Shown here one piece after another: positions 52,501 through 64,000 of a DNA stretch of 64,000 bases. The notes beneath the pieces are model-generated. The model worked only from the letters and a program-made list of their open reading frames with translations, was not told the origin of the DNA and made no database searches. The DNA is from Agelaius tricolor. Lineage: Eukaryota > Chordata > Aves > Passeriformes > Icteridae. The translations under genes and the position numbers were made by a program. Position 1 is the first letter of the stretch; each line of letters starts with the position of its first letter. The stretch spans positions 49,481,381-49,545,380 of the forward strand of contig JALJCS010000001.1 of NCBI GenBank assembly GCA_023055355.1. Reading direction: 5' to 3'.

Positions 52501-54439
52501 AAGAAGTTATGCAGGAAAAGATGACTGCTGTTAATTCTCAGACAGAAACCTGTTTTGACATGACATCTGGTGGAATAGAGTTTCTAATTAGAAGAAGTCC
52601 AAGTGAATGTCAGAGTCAACTAATTATTTCATCAGCCAATTAGGGGAACCAGTGATTTCACCAAGATTACAAAATCAATGAAGGGGGAGTGAAAACATTT
52701 TGATTTAAAGTGCTTCTAACATTAATTGAAAGGCACATTTGTCACTGGCTCCGTATTGTTAAGCAGCCCTTTGTGGTTCCCTTCACTCTCTGTATCAGCA
52801 GAGTCCAGCCCCAGTTGGGCTTCTCTGAATGAGCAGGTACCAGAGGCTTTCTGCTACTCACAGTCTTCCTGTCCTCCTTGGCATTAACTGCATATGCTAA
52901 ACTCCAGGGTTTTTCTTGCCAGATGCTCATCTAGCACAACAAAAGAGAAATAGAGGGATTTTTTTTGTCTGAGCTGAAAATTGAGGGAAAGAAAAATTAG
53001 CAAGGCTGCCTTTTGCCTTGAATTCCCACTTCAGTGAGCACGACAAGAAGATGAACACAGAGGAGGAAGTCAGAAGCCACATCTTCTTTTGGACCAAGAC
53101 TGCTGCTTTGCAGCACTGCTACAAGGCTCAATACAGCTTTATTTGCGCAGGGTTAATTCTCTATGCACAAGCAAATCCTCTGATGTGTTGAACTCATGGT
53201 CCTTAGATACAAGTTCCCCATCTCCCCTCTCTATCAGCTTTTGATTCCTTGAATACTAGCACTCTTTATTACAATAAATCAAGTTACTGAAGCAGGAAAT
53301 CAGATGGCAACCACACACCTTCTATTAGCTTTAGAGTCCAGCAATTAAAAATGTCCATCCCAGATGTCCCAGACAAGCATCTCTCTAAGCTCTCACTGCC
53401 CTTAGCCCCCCTGCTCCTATGACAGCATGCAGTTACACAACTCCTGTGGGTTAGCTCAGTGCTATATATAGAGGCTTCACCAGACTGCCAAGACTTGAGC
53501 TTATGTCCAGGCTCCTCAGAGGTGGGTCCATTTGTCATGTGACCTTTTTTCCCAACATTCCAATAGCAGCTCCCAGCTACCAGCAGAATATTCACATATC
53601 TTCCCACAGCGGGGACATGTGCAGTAGGGCTGATGCACAACCACCCCCTGTGTTCATCTATTTTGATACACTGGAAGGGTCATGATCCAATGGGAGTGAT
53701 AATGCCTGAAAATATAACAGCAGGCTGTGAATGTCAAGCACATGTCCCCCAAACTCCCTTATGCCAGTTCTGAGACTTGTGACTCAAATCCACTCACAAT
53801 TCAGAAGAGCATGTAATATCAAGATTTGTAAATTTGTAGATAGTCAGTTTTAAAAAGTCTGTAATTTCTTTTGAATAAGGCCAAAAGTTTGGGCACTTAT
53901 CTAGGACTTTACCAAATTTCTCCAAGGGTAGGCATACCTTCTGCTTTGACTCATTTGACTTGTAATTTCCAGGATTTTCCGTAACTTCATTTTCACTTAG
54001 AATGTGAGCTTTATTCTCATCTAGTTTTGATATTATGAATTCAAAATAAACTCTTAGAAGCAAAGTTTGAGTTAGGGATAAAGACTATAAAATAGAGAAA
54101 TAGAAATTAAATTGGAAAAATTGATCACTAAAAAGTAAAAAAAAAACCAGCTGTGAAATTCTATCATACATTTTCCGTTAAAATAAATTTTTATTTAAAC
54201 TAATCCTATTTCCCATTAATAGAAGTGGTTTTTTTATCAACCACCTTGTATTGGAGATAGCATCCAGACAATAAAAGTATTTCTTCCTATTGGAAAGCAA
54301 GTGCAGCCCTAGAGAGCATCACAAGCCTGTAACTGCTAGAGAGTGCACTGTTGGGATCCTCTGCACTACTCTGGGTCTGCTGTGCCATGCATGTAAAGTT
54401 TAGGTGATGTTGCCAGGCTAACATCATTAAGAGGCTAGA
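49501..54439. other. Non-coding stretch, no gene seen
   Basis: Mixed AT-rich unique DNA. A TGA/TAA-rich run is at 50401-50434, and a T tract at about 52127-52136 is flanked by the inverted words TTTG/CAAG. The region 51990-52260 is AT-rich but not simple and may be conserved. GC-richer patches at 52745-52925 and 53290-53690 keep frames open without recognisable content (the longest is 118 codons, minus, 53284-53640). Confidence 0.5.
50401..50434. repeat. Imperfect AT/GATAAT simple repeat
   Basis: Alternating AATGA, AATAA and GATGATAAT units. It looks like a degraded trinucleotide array. Confidence 0.7.
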
Positions 54440-54597
54440 CAAAAAAACAAAAAAAACAACAACAAAAAAAAACCCAAACAAAAAAACCCAAACAAAACAA
54501 AACAAAACAAAACAAAACAAAAAACCAACCAACCAACCGACCAACCAAAAAAGACCCACAAACAGACAAAAAAATAAAACCAAAACCAAAAAAACCA
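54440..54597. repeat. A/C-rich low-complexity tract, (CAAAA)n and (CCAA)n
   Basis: About 158 bases made almost only of A and C on the plus strand. The middle is a regular CAAAA array (about 54491-54522), then CCAA units (about 54525-54547), then irregular CAAAA/CCA words. The strand asymmetry leaves three overlapping minus-strand frames open, whose peptides are phenylalanine-, glycine- and valine-rich nonsense. Such A/C tracts are common in songbird DNA. It may have grown from a retroelement tail, though no element is recognisable on its left. Confidence 0.92.
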
Positions 54598-56408
54598 CCC
54601 ATCTCTAGGAGCTGACTTGTGTACCTTTTGCATGTGTAAAGGATAAATGGACCCCTGGTGCTGCTTCTCTCTTCACTGATGAGACCTCTTAAGTACACTA
54701 TTACAGCTTGGATCTCTAAGTTACACTGAATTAGCATCCACCTCATACAGGTGGGTAAATATTCTAATTTATGTTTGCATGTTGACTCCACATGAATGAG
54801 TGACAAAAATCTGCTGAATCCGAGTGACAAAAATGATAATATTTTCAATGTGAGGAGCAAATGTTTAGTTACAGAAAAGTTGTTTTCTTATCTTGCAGAA
54901 TGTGTGCTCCCATCTCCCTGTTGCAAATCTTCTTACCCACTCAAGAAAAAAGAAGGATACCATGACAAGGAGCAAGACCTTCACCTTTGACTTATGAACA
55001 AATGGCAAATGCAGACACAGACATTTTTCCAGATGGATGCCAGTGGTAGAATTTGACTGATGCATTGCTCATGACTGCCCCACCATTGACTGAAGGCTCA
55101 GAGAGCAGGCACTCAAAGTACAGAGGGACTTTTAAAGTGGATTCTGAACTCTGCCCTTTCAAAATTGCTCAGTTTATTTTCTAAAATGTCTATAAAGCTC
55201 ATGATAAGTGACTCATATTAAAATCTGGTGCTGGTGTTTTTTTGCTACTGCAGTACATATTAGAACCTCAATCATTGCCATTGGCAAGTCTTTATTGCTT
55301 TTTTTTTTTATTAAAGAGAGGACAAAACTGTGAATGATTTTAAGTGAATCCTTTTTAATGGTAAGACTTCTTACATATCACATAATAAAATGCTTAGGTA
55401 TGCCCTACTGAAGAGAGGAAAGCTGTAACAAAGTTAATTTTATTGGCTTACACTTGGCTGCATCATCACATAGACTGGTGGATTTCAATCTACACCCAAG
55501 GGACCCCTGGGAGCTTCATGACCTTCTTTCACAAGAACCATATGGTTTCGGCACAGCATTCCATAAATCTAATGGAAATATATTGACAGCTGTAAATTAA
55601 GTCTCATTGCATTAGGCAGTGCTGCAAAAGCAGTAGTTTAAAGCATCAAATGATTGTAATCAATGATCCTAACATTGAACACTGAGTACAACCCAGTTTG
55701 CTGTGCTGTGGGGATCAGTGCTGCACAAGTCACTTTGTATTTTTCTGACAAAACAATCAATATTGACACAGCTTAATGAAAATAAAGGGAGTGGATACAT
55801 CTGTCGTTTGCCTCTTTTCCACAAATGAATGCCTTGCGATTCTGGGCTGGGCTGGTATGGTCTTCTGCCTAAGAGATAAAAAAATAAATTTTAAAAATAT
55901 GGATGAATTCAAGGAAGGGCAGACCAGGTTATCATCACCAGAGTACTGAGCACTAATAAATAAAAATTGTGGTATACACAGAAAACCTTCCCATCACTCT
56001 CCAGTATCCACCATCTTTTTAGTATTTTTACAGCTCTACTTGTACTTTTTTCATTTTGGTTTTGCTCAGAAAACGCACAAAACAAATTTAAAATAAGAAT
56101 TTTATTTTTTTTTTGCATCGATGCTCAACTCTCAGTAAATTAAGAAAATAAAAGATTTTTGCAACTCTGGATGTAATTTTCTGTGTATTTTCATAGCTTG
56201 CCACAGTCTTATTTCACTGAGCTTAAGGCCAGAAGGGGTCTTATATCTAGGATTGCTTCTTATGGACCACTAAATTTCATCCATTTCTTCCTCCATTGAA
56301 CATTTCACTTTGTGTCTTTAAGTGTGTATTTTATGTATTTCAGAAAGGCAATCAAAAAAGGTTGATTTAAAGACATAAAAGCGACCATCCAGCAGGGGAT
56401 TTTTTTCT
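54598..56408. other. Non-coding stretch, no gene seen
   Basis: Unique AT-rich DNA with a T run at about 55299-55310 and another at 56100-56115. No named repeat or exon was seen. Confidence 0.55.
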
Positions 56409-56458
56409 AATTCTTAAGCATCTTCACCATTAAGTTATGGTGAAGATGCTTAAGAATT
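56409..56458. repeat. Perfect 22-bp inverted repeat with 6-nt loop
   Basis: Bases 56409-56430 are the exact reverse complement of 56437-56458, separated by TAAGTT. Each arm contains CTTAAGCATCTTCACC or its complement. Pairing stops sharply at both sides: the next outer bases are T opposite T. Transcribed either way it would fold into a 50-nt hairpin without mismatches. Conserved microRNA precursors are usually longer and imperfect, so a recent template-switch event or a very young hairpin are both plausible. No known microRNA sequence is recognised in the arms. Confidence 0.9.
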
Positions 56459-59400
56459 TTCTCCTCCCTAAATTTCTGAACAGGAGCCAAGGAGCAGCTC
56501 TTAGCTATTCTGTTTCTTTATAGACACTAAAGAACCTTTTGATACTCAGTGTCCACTTAATCAAATTACTTTGGCTTTATTGATAAGCTAAGCAAATTCA
56601 CACGGTCCAGTCTTTTCCCTCTCCTGCCTTAGCCTTCCACACACCCTCCCCAGGGCTGCAAAGCCAGCACAGGCAACCAGACCAGCTCTTCTTGTCGCCT
56701 TCTGTCCCTCAGCTGCTTTCTCTTTTCTGCCCACACGGTATTTATGCACCTGAGTCGTGAATTAGTCTAAAATACCCTGGTCCAAAAGAAAGAAAAGAGT
56801 CAAGGGAGGAAACAATGCAGATCTGGACAGGGTAGGCTTGCCCTTTTTAGGCAGTGCTCTGCTTGTGCCAGCTTCATGTGCTTGTGCAATGGTGAGATAA
56901 AGCACTCTGTTCAGCTCATCAGTCTTTTTTTTTTTCAAAATTCTCATCTCAGATATTTCAAAATCACTCTTCAAGTACGGACTCAGGAGGTAAAGGTCAT
57001 CTAAGAGTATCAATCCTGCTGGTGGCACTTGCCAAAGCAAAACCACCTGCCAACTGGTATTCATTATTCTCATATTCATTATTTTCCTTGTTTCATGGCC
57101 ACAGTTCTCATTCACCTTTTCCACAGTACTGGACAAGGACTCAGGTGGAACAGCTTTCACATTATAATGCTTAAATAGTTTTCAAGGTTATCTGTCTTCC
57201 AAGATACTGTTCCCTCCAGCAATGGCATCCTAAATTACTTAGAAAACATGAGCACATCTCCTATAAAGTGAAATGTATGTTCATAATTCTCAAATAGCAT
57301 GATTTCATATGTGTGTACGTGTACAAAGATTAGCCCCACTTTCACAGATGCTGTTTAATGCAATTGACAAAGGGAATAGTTTCTTGCCTGGATATATATT
57401 TTTTGAAATATTCCATCTTCCTTTTAATCATTTTCATGTGCAGAAATGAAAGATTAAATGTTAGGAAAATTAAATTAAATGTTAGAAAGCTAGATTTCTT
57501 TCATGGAGAAATCATTGCATCACATGTGAATATGAAAAATATTTCTTTCCCCTCACATTTTATTGCTTCTCTGCTTTTTGAAAGCTATTTTTCATGTGTT
57601 TGAATGATGAATTTTCCCTACTGCACATGGAAAGCAATCTGCAGATAATATTTTCACAGCAAATATCCATACCATCCTTGAAACTGTATATACTGCATTT
57701 TTAGAAATGAAGAGTACAACTGTTGTGGACAGACTTGGAAAGAAACTGCCAAGAAGCCTTATGGACCAGCACAGCACCACCACAACAGCACGGGTGGAGA
57801 TAAAGGGCAGTGTGTCCCACTTCTGCAGCTGTATCAGGCACTCAAACACACTGATGAAGAAACCAAAGTGTCTGCTTTGTGCTCCACTTCCACAGAGAAT
57901 GAAAGGAAACAAAAAGAGCAGTGTCATTACATGAGAAATGACAACTCTTCCTCTTTTAATTAATATTGAAATACCATTGAATCAAGGTAATTATAGATCT
58001 CTAGAGTTTATGATTTGGCTTTTTAGTGGGATTGTGTTTCATTTCTTCCTCACACTACTCTATAACAAGTGAAATTTCTTATTAATCTCTCTTATTATTC
58101 AGGTTTATAGGACTCCTAAGTAGACATTAGCTGATTAAAAGGTCTTTTGGTGGTCCTAATTTCTATACATGGAAGCTTTTTAAAAAGCAAACTTGTGCCT
58201 AAAGGTTATGTAAAATAATCTAGTATGTTATGTAAAATAATCTAGTATAAGTCACTGAAAGTAACATTTTTATGGGGGTTTGCAATGATTTTTTTTAGTC
58301 TTACAATAAAGCTCAGAGAGGCAATCAAGTGTTATGCATGATTTACATGAAAAGGTGATGTCTGTTGGTGTTACTTGCAACAATGTTTAAAAAAAACCCC
58401 ACAAATGAAGCCAGGATAGGAAAAGTTTCATTAAAGCACCGGGGTTGTCTGAGCAAAAGGAAAATGCTCCATGAAGAAGAACTGAACTAGTACTGGTAAG
58501 AACTGAAATATTCCTCCTATTGCACTCTACAAAGGTGTCGCCAGCAAGAGAATTGGCTTTTCTTGGAAGTGACATCAGAACCATCTTACCATTCCGTCCA
58601 AATAAGGATACCCTTTTTGTACACAGGAGTAGAAACTGCTTCTTCTTGATAAGAGAAATCTTTCCCTCTTCAGGGCTAAAAGGAAATTTTATCAGTATGG
58701 GATTTAAGACAAAAAGCAGATGAAAAGCACTGGTACAACTATGTGAGGATTTCATACTGCTTCCTATAGAAGTAATGAAACAGGATTTGTAGAGAGAAAG
58801 TATCTTTTCTTTAGGCAAATCAATAACAAGCAGGAAAAAAGATAAGAATGAGACCTTTCTTATCTAAAGAGTTTATTAAACTCTAGAGTTTATTATCTAG
58901 TGCCTCTCTGCAAATTTTCCTTGTTTCTTTTTTTCCTCCAACATCCTCCAACATCCCATCCACATGGAAGCAAATTCCGCAGAGCCTCAAAATCAATGAT
59001 GAAATCATGAAGAGATACACTGAAGTCTCTCATAGTAACACACTGTCAACACCAAACTTTTTCAGGGATTAACATTTTGTGGCTCATTGGCTTCAGAATA
59101 GAGGGGTGGATGAATGTTCTGTTGTGGTAAAAAGACTTCCCAAAGCTTTATCATATTCTGTAAACATAGTTTCACATTGCTCCTTCTCATATAATGACAG
59201 GAGACAGAGAAAAAAGAAATGAGGTCCAGTTGTTTTCTTATGGATCATAGCATTAATTTGAAATTAGGAAACAATTTTCATAAAAGACAGTTATATACTA
59301 AATGGAGCAAATAATGACTAGCCCGAAGACTGGAAATGTATCTATGCAGAGTAGGGCTTGCTGTCTCCATTAACCACCATTATATGAAAACAAATTCCTG

Positions 59401-59995
59401 TAATACTTTCAGTGTAGCCGTGCAGTTTCAAAACAATGTGCATAAAAAAGATTGCTTTTATGTGAAGCAACTCTGCCAATCTCCCAGACTGCAGATACAT
59501 CAATAATGTGCCTTGCCTCCTGGCATGCTCTGCAGTTTGCAGCCTGGGATAGAAGTTACCACATTCTCACACAACTCTTCTCATTTGGGACATGAAGCAA
59601 GACATGCAATTAACTTCCAGGAGAAGGATTTTCAACTAAAGATTAATTACTGGGAGTACTGAAGTCCACTCTTCTAATTGCCATTAGGCATTAGGAATGT
59701 TCTGAACATAAGAATGTTAGACCAACAGTGTCTTTTCAATGGAAGTTTTATATTTGAATGTCTTTGACTTGGATTAGCTGGATAATTCTGCAAACATTTT
59801 ACATATAACAGGTTTTATACACATAATCCCAACCTAGTGTGATGTATACACGCATCTCAGGCTATAGGTTTCTTTGTAAGAAAATCATTGTATCAAAATA
59901 CCCAATCAAATGTCATTTCAGCACTTCATGAATTATGCATTTCTCTGTTTCATAGGTAGATACACAGATAAATACTAGAATTAAGCCAGTCAAGG
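56459..59995. other. Non-coding stretch, no gene seen
   Basis: The part at 56590-56760 is C- and CT-rich with no recognised content. Minus-strand frames of 132 (56762-57160), 111 (57592-57927) and 143 codons (58387-58818) match no family I know and lack exon borders that I can defend. A 22-bp tandem duplication lies at 58205-58248. Confidence 0.5.
58205..58248. repeat. Exact 22-bp tandem duplication
   Basis: Two head-to-tail copies of a 22-base unit beginning GTTATGTAAAATAATC, identical at every position. The identity points to a recent slippage or microhomology event; copy number may vary in the population. Confidence 0.93.
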
Positions 59996-60511
59996 GAGGC
60001 GATTGTCCCACTCTGTTCTGCAATGCTGCGGGCACCACAAAGTAAGAAAGACATGAAGCCATTAGAGAGCATCCAAAGGAGGTCAGTGAAAATCGGGAAG
60101 GGGTGGAGGTGAAGCCACATGAGGAGCAGTTGAGGTCACTTGGTCTGTTCAGCCTGGAGGAGACTGAGGGGAGACCTCATCAAAGTCTGCAACTGAGGGG
60201 AAGAGCTGGGGCAGGTACAGATTTCTTCCCTTTGGTGACCAGTGACAGGACCTGAGGGAATGGCCTGAAGTTGTGTCAGGGGAGGTTTAGGTTGGATATC
60301 AGGAAAGGGCTCTTCACCCAGAGGATGCTTGGGCAGTGGAACAGGCTCCCCAGGTCACAGCACCAGCCTGACAGAACTCAAGGAGAGTTTGGAAAATGCT
60401 CCCAAGACACTTGCTCTTGGTGCTACCCTGTACAGGTCCAGGAGTTGGACTTTGGTGATCCTGATGGATCGGAGCCTTCTAGCTCAAAATATTCTGTAAT
60501 TCTATGATTCT
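59996..60511 (+). mobile_element. CR1 LINE 3' fragment, plus orientation
   Basis: About 515 bp of 5'-truncated CR1 of the same type as the copy at 5128. It shows GATTGTCCCACTCTGTTCTG, GGGCACCACAAAG, AGAGCATCCAAAGGAGG, GAGGTCACTTGGTCTGTTCA, GCCTGGAGGAGACTGAGG, GGAGACCTCATCAAAGTCTG, GGTGACCAGTGACAGGACC, GGTTTAGGTTGGATATCAGG, TGGAACAGGCTCCCCAGG and CCAGGAGTTGGACTTTGG. The end is a clear ATTCTGTAATTCTATGATTC tail. A short internal deletion appears to join the left part to GCGGGCACCACAAAG. There is no coding capacity; the 78-codon frame at 60271-60507 is repeat-derived. Confidence 0.96.
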
Positions 60512-61394
60512 AAGTATTTTTGACACAACACAACTCTGCTCATATAAATTTTTTTTTTCAAAGCCACATTGAACTACTGGGAGATCAACAGCACATCTGC
60601 AGAAAGAAGTTATGGTTGCACAGATGAAAACAAAAATGTGAGTGTCAATTAGAAAACTCTGAAATGGAATATGAAAGTTATCAGTCATCTAAAATGTATC
60701 CAAAATTTGCCAACTAGTCTGTAATTCTGTAATCACAATTTAGAAGGTAAGAAAATAAACTTTGCATATTAAAAAAGAGGGAAAGAGAATGAAAAGGTTT
60801 TAACTGCAAAATAACAAAGAATCAGCTAGAGGAAGTAATTATTCACCTTTCACAAAGATGACTTTACAGAGCTACTAGGTGTCTGGTACAAGTAAATACA
60901 GAATTGCTGAATTTTGTTTCAATGACTGCTTGTGCCCTCTGCTTTTGCTTTCTGCCATTTTCAGTACAGGAGGTAAAAATCCATGGAAGGTGTCCCTTAG
61001 CACAGCCTATACACTATGAAGCAACATGAAGCAAACTATTGCCATAAAATCAAATAAGAATGGAAAGCAACAGCTAAAAGCCAGCGAAAGGGGAAGCTCT
61101 GTGGTACACTGTGTTTCACTGAACATTTCAATATATACTCTGAAAGCATTGGACTTTTTCAGCAGCACTTGTGAAACCAAGTGCTCTTTTCAGGTGAATT
61201 ATTTTATATGATAAGAAATGCTCTAATAACTTGTGTGCTTAAACAAGGTTGGAAGCGTGACCTGCTGTGTGCATAGAGCTGGATAATGTCACTGACAGAG
61301 ACAGATGTGGATAAAACTCTGCCAAAAGTCATCCTGAAGAAACTGGGACACACAAGAAAATTTTTGATAAGGAGAATTATTTCAGAAAAAAAGA
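60512..61394. other. Non-coding stretch, no gene seen
   Basis: AT-rich unique DNA with a T run near 60550. Nothing recognisable. Confidence 0.55.
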
Positions 61395-61415
61395 ATATAT
61401 ATAATATATATATAT

Positions 61416-61450
<35 letters not shown>
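61395..61450. repeat. (TA)n plus (GATA)8 microsatellite
   Basis: An AT/TA run at about 61395-61418 passes directly into eight perfect GATA units (61419-61450). Compound arrays of this kind mutate fast, so the locus is likely length-polymorphic. Confidence 0.96.
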
Positions 61451-61574
61451 TGCTATGATGCAAATAACACATGAATTTCTATCCTCCCACAGGCTTGGAT
61501 AGGGTTAGTAACGAGTACCCAAGCATTTCAGTCAGTTTCTGGCATTACATGGTGCTAGCTGATGCTAGGGGAGG

Positions 61575-61690
61575 GATGTTGTAACTGAAGGGTTTGAGTT
61601 TCTAAGTTACACAGTTAAAGCCCAAAATTCAGGGACTGAAATCAGAATTGGACCCCTCTGTCCTACAAGTATACACTACTGTAATTCCAA
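61575..61690 (+). repeat. MIR-like SINE 3' part (tentative)
   Basis: The order of short words follows the 3' half of MIR as I remember it: AAGTTACACAGTTAAAGCCC (consensus region GGTCACACAGCTAGTAAGTG), then GGGACTGAAATCAGAATTGG (consensus GAGCTGGGATTCGAACCC), then TCTGTCCTAC, then a TACACTACTGTAAT end like the CCACTATGCT terminus. About 115 bp are involved, with high divergence. A chance resemblance is possible. Confidence 0.45.
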
Positions 61691-61923
61691 ATACCAGTTC
61701 ATGCATGACTTCTTAACACTTTGTTCAGCAGTGTAACAATTCTGTATTTACTTGCTAACAACCTACGATCTCAGAGGACTGTGCCTGCCATTTTTCATGC
61801 TTGCAGTAGTTCCATTGTCACTGTAATCACATACATGTTTTTAGTTGCTATCAAAACTTTTGCTACTGGAAATTATCTCTTCACTAAAGTATGTGCTTTA
61901 TCCACTTGCCCTCCTTGCAAGTG
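61691..61923. other. Non-coding stretch, no gene seen
   Basis: Unique sequence. An 85-codon plus frame runs through it (61721-61978) but its end lies in the tandem repeat that follows. Confidence 0.5.
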
Positions 61924-61982
61924 CCAAATATACATAAATTGGGCCAATATACATAAATTGTTGGGCCAATATACATAAATTC
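61924..61982. repeat. Three-copy minisatellite
   Basis: The core CCAATATACATAAATT occurs at 61944-61959 and 61967-61982. A diverged copy with one extra A is at 61924-61940. The spacers GGG and GTTGGG make the periods about 20 and 23 bases. Confidence 0.9.
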
Positions 61983-64000
61983 AAATCTTAAAAAAACCCC
62001 TGAAAAATGAAAAACCAGCACAGCTTTCTTAAAAGCCAGAGATAGAACCTGAGAGAAAGAAAAGTGCCACACTTCTCTCTGCTCCCTTGCAAAGCTTTTC
62101 TCTAGAACATAATCTAGCATAGAGCAGCTTGAGTTTGCACCTTGATAAAGACTTGCTGTACCCATTTCAGCTGCAGGCACTGCAGCCCTCCCTAGCAGAG
62201 CTCCACAGCTTCCTTTGGGCAGTAACAGCCTGGCACATGGTCTTGGTACTGGGGTACGAAGGTCTGCAAATGGGAATGGATAAAAAGATGAATTCTAAGG
62301 CATTCAGCAGTAAATAGTGAATTACTAGGTTAAGGTAGTGATGTAAATGGACTTTGGATTAAATTTCAGATTTTTATGCAGGATGAACCTAAAAGTGACA
62401 CAGATTTTTAAAAATTACAATTTCTTAAGTTGTTTTGAAAGTGGTCGTAATGGAGATTTCCCATGGTTACTTCTGCCAGCAGGATTGCAGTCTGCTTAGA
62501 GTAGGAGGCCTAAACAGAGGGAAGTTAGAAATAACATAATCAGTTGTTTATCAGAACTAGGAACCAGTGTAAGTCTGATAGGACTACTGTCAGAATTGCT
62601 ATGCTTGGGAATTCAACAGCAGTTTTGTGCCTATGAATGATTACTGTAAAGAATTATTCAAACAGCTCTTCACTCTCACTTGGCTTTGATACGATAAACC
62701 ACAGTCTGAATATGAACAGGGATTAGATTTCAAATAAAACCAAAATGAAGACAAAAAGCTGACACACTGGGATGAGGCAGTTTCCAATAACCAAGACCTG
62801 GACAAAAGAGACACACCCTTTGCTGCTGCAACAGTCCCTCAGCTCCCTGCAAACATCTGACAAGAAACAAATAGACACCTCTGGGTGGCCTCACCAGAAA
62901 ACAGTGTGGAATCAATATGCCATGAGTTAGACACAACTGCTAAAATGAGCAAGCTTCCTGACAAGAACCATTTCTTTTCAGCAGACCCTGAGTCCCTGAG
63001 GTAGCTAGGAGCTATGGGGAGGCTGTGGCAGCCACGCTAAACCACATTTCTTTTCCTCTGTTATAGCCTGATTCCCTGGGTTGCTGGAGCATGTCCCACT
63101 GAGGGGTAGGAGCAAAACTTGCAATTGGATTCTGTATTTGGCAGGTTGCCAAGGCAGAGAGCTGTGAACTACTCACAGGGAGCCTTGCTTCCTGAGAGAT
63201 ATTCAAATACTCTTGAATTTTCCTTTTTCTCCATCCCCTTATGGTATTTGAGAACATCAATGTTCTACAGGATTAGTACTGGTAATCTTACCTGAAGTCT
63301 TATCAGGCTTCTACAAGACCTATTGGGATTTTAAAAGTGTCAATTTTTGTTCCAAAGGTAACTTAATCTTTGACATATTTAGATGGTGAAAATAATTAAT
63401 TATTTTTAATACCTATGGATAAATAGATAAATCCCATTCAGTCACAAGCAGATCTTTCTTGTTTCTTCTTTTTTTTTTTTTAATTTTCACAAGCATTTAA
63501 AGTGACAGGTGATTAACCAGTGACCAAAGTTATAATACACCATGAACCCTCTGCAACTAAACAGAAATTCTTTGCCTTAAGTTCTAAAAAAGTCTGTTTT
63601 TTTATTTAAATCAGATGGCAAGAAGACAGGGTCCAGTGGGACCTATAATTTGTCAAATATCTTAACAGCAATGAATACTGCCTCTTACAGAAATAGCCTT
63701 TTAACACAAATAAATGTGTCACAGAAAAGCTCAGAGATGAAGCTTCCCAGCAAACCTCTTTGACCTTAGACCCCTGATCTACAAAGGTACTACTGCTGTG
63801 AACAAAAGCTAATGCCCAAGGGCTGCCCCAGGAGTGGCCACTTCAGTAGGAGGAAAAGAAAAGGCACTAGAGGCGGGCTGTACCCTTTAGAGAAGAAAGC
63901 CCAGCAGCTGCTGCTCTGCCACCAGCACGGTGATGATGACGTGCCCGCAGTCTGACATGACTCCTCACCCTCACACAGGGGTCATGCCAGCAGAGAAGAG
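61983..64000. other. Non-coding stretch, no gene seen
   Basis: Mixed composition. GC-richer patches at 62150-62280, 62760-63200 and 63720-64000 hold short open frames with no recognised content. The last 150 bases include several CpGs and a GATGATGACGTGCCCGCAG segment with a CRE-like TGACGTG. This could be the approach to a feature beyond the window. A T tract lies at 63462-63483. Confidence 0.5.
63462..63483. repeat. Poly-T tract
   Basis: A T-rich run with two C interruptions, then about 13 uninterrupted T. No retrocopy is recognisable beside it. Confidence 0.85.

Noticed and set aside
54287..54860. Three overlapping minus-strand frames rich in Phe, Gly and Val
   Set aside because: They are translations of an A/C-rich low-complexity tract. 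Three frames being open together is a composition effect.
58387..58818. 143-codon minus-strand frame
   Set aside because: No family resemblance and no exon borders. The composition looks like translated non-coding sequence.
1..64000. CRISPR arrays, operons, prokaryotic mobile elements, tRNA or rRNA genes
   Set aside because: No regularly spaced repeats, no cloverleaf-type tRNA motifs and no rRNA signatures were seen. The repeat content is that of a bird nuclear genome.

Overview
This window looks like non-coding nuclear DNA from a bird, most likely a songbird. The DNA is AT-rich, CpG-poor and sparse in repeats. It carries several 5'-truncated CR1 LINE fragments of avian type, two ending in the TATGATTCTA-like 3' repeat, and one solo retroviral LTR whose termini and body resemble songbird endogenous retrovirus LTRs. 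Two fragments also look like the old amniote SINE MIR. There is nothing prokaryotic: no operons, no ribosome-binding sites and no dense ORFs. The species assignment rests on recognising repeat families from memory, not on a search.

I found no protein-coding gene, rRNA, tRNA or known microRNA that I can support. Open reading frames are short, overlap in many frames, and match no family I recognise. The longest (about 200 codons, minus strand, 4945-5547) is a by-product of a CR1 copy. The window is therefore best read as a gene desert or the interior of a very long intron. Which of the two cannot be decided from the sequence.

Layout. Positions 1-15000 hold a MIR-like SINE (about 2167-2395) with a 26-bp internal duplication, five CR1 fragments (about 3150, 5128, 6409, 9538 and 14899) and a (TAA)n microsatellite (12271). 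Positions 15000-34000 hold the best-defined element, a 644-bp solo LTR (21660-22303, minus orientation). It has matching TGTCCTG/CAGGACA ends and a perfect 5-bp target duplication ATAAG. This stretch also has palindromic AT tracts and AT-rich blocks with homeodomain- and POU-type motifs that may be conserved regulatory DNA. Positions 34000-64000 hold a 20-bp perfect palindrome centred on TTACGTAA (41963-41982), an odd palindrome at 49478-49500, an A/C-rich low-complexity tract (54440-54597), and a perfect 22-bp inverted repeat with a 6-nt loop (56409-56458). Near the right end are a CR1 copy (about 59996-60511), a TA/GATA microsatellite (61395-61450), a second MIR-like fragment and a three-copy minisatellite (61924-61982).

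I did not find a clearly novel biological system. The observations most worth a second look are the perfect hairpin at 56409-56458, the cleanly bounded solo LTR, the D-box palindrome at 41963-41982, and the two exact copies of the POU-type 12-mer at 29785 and 34043.
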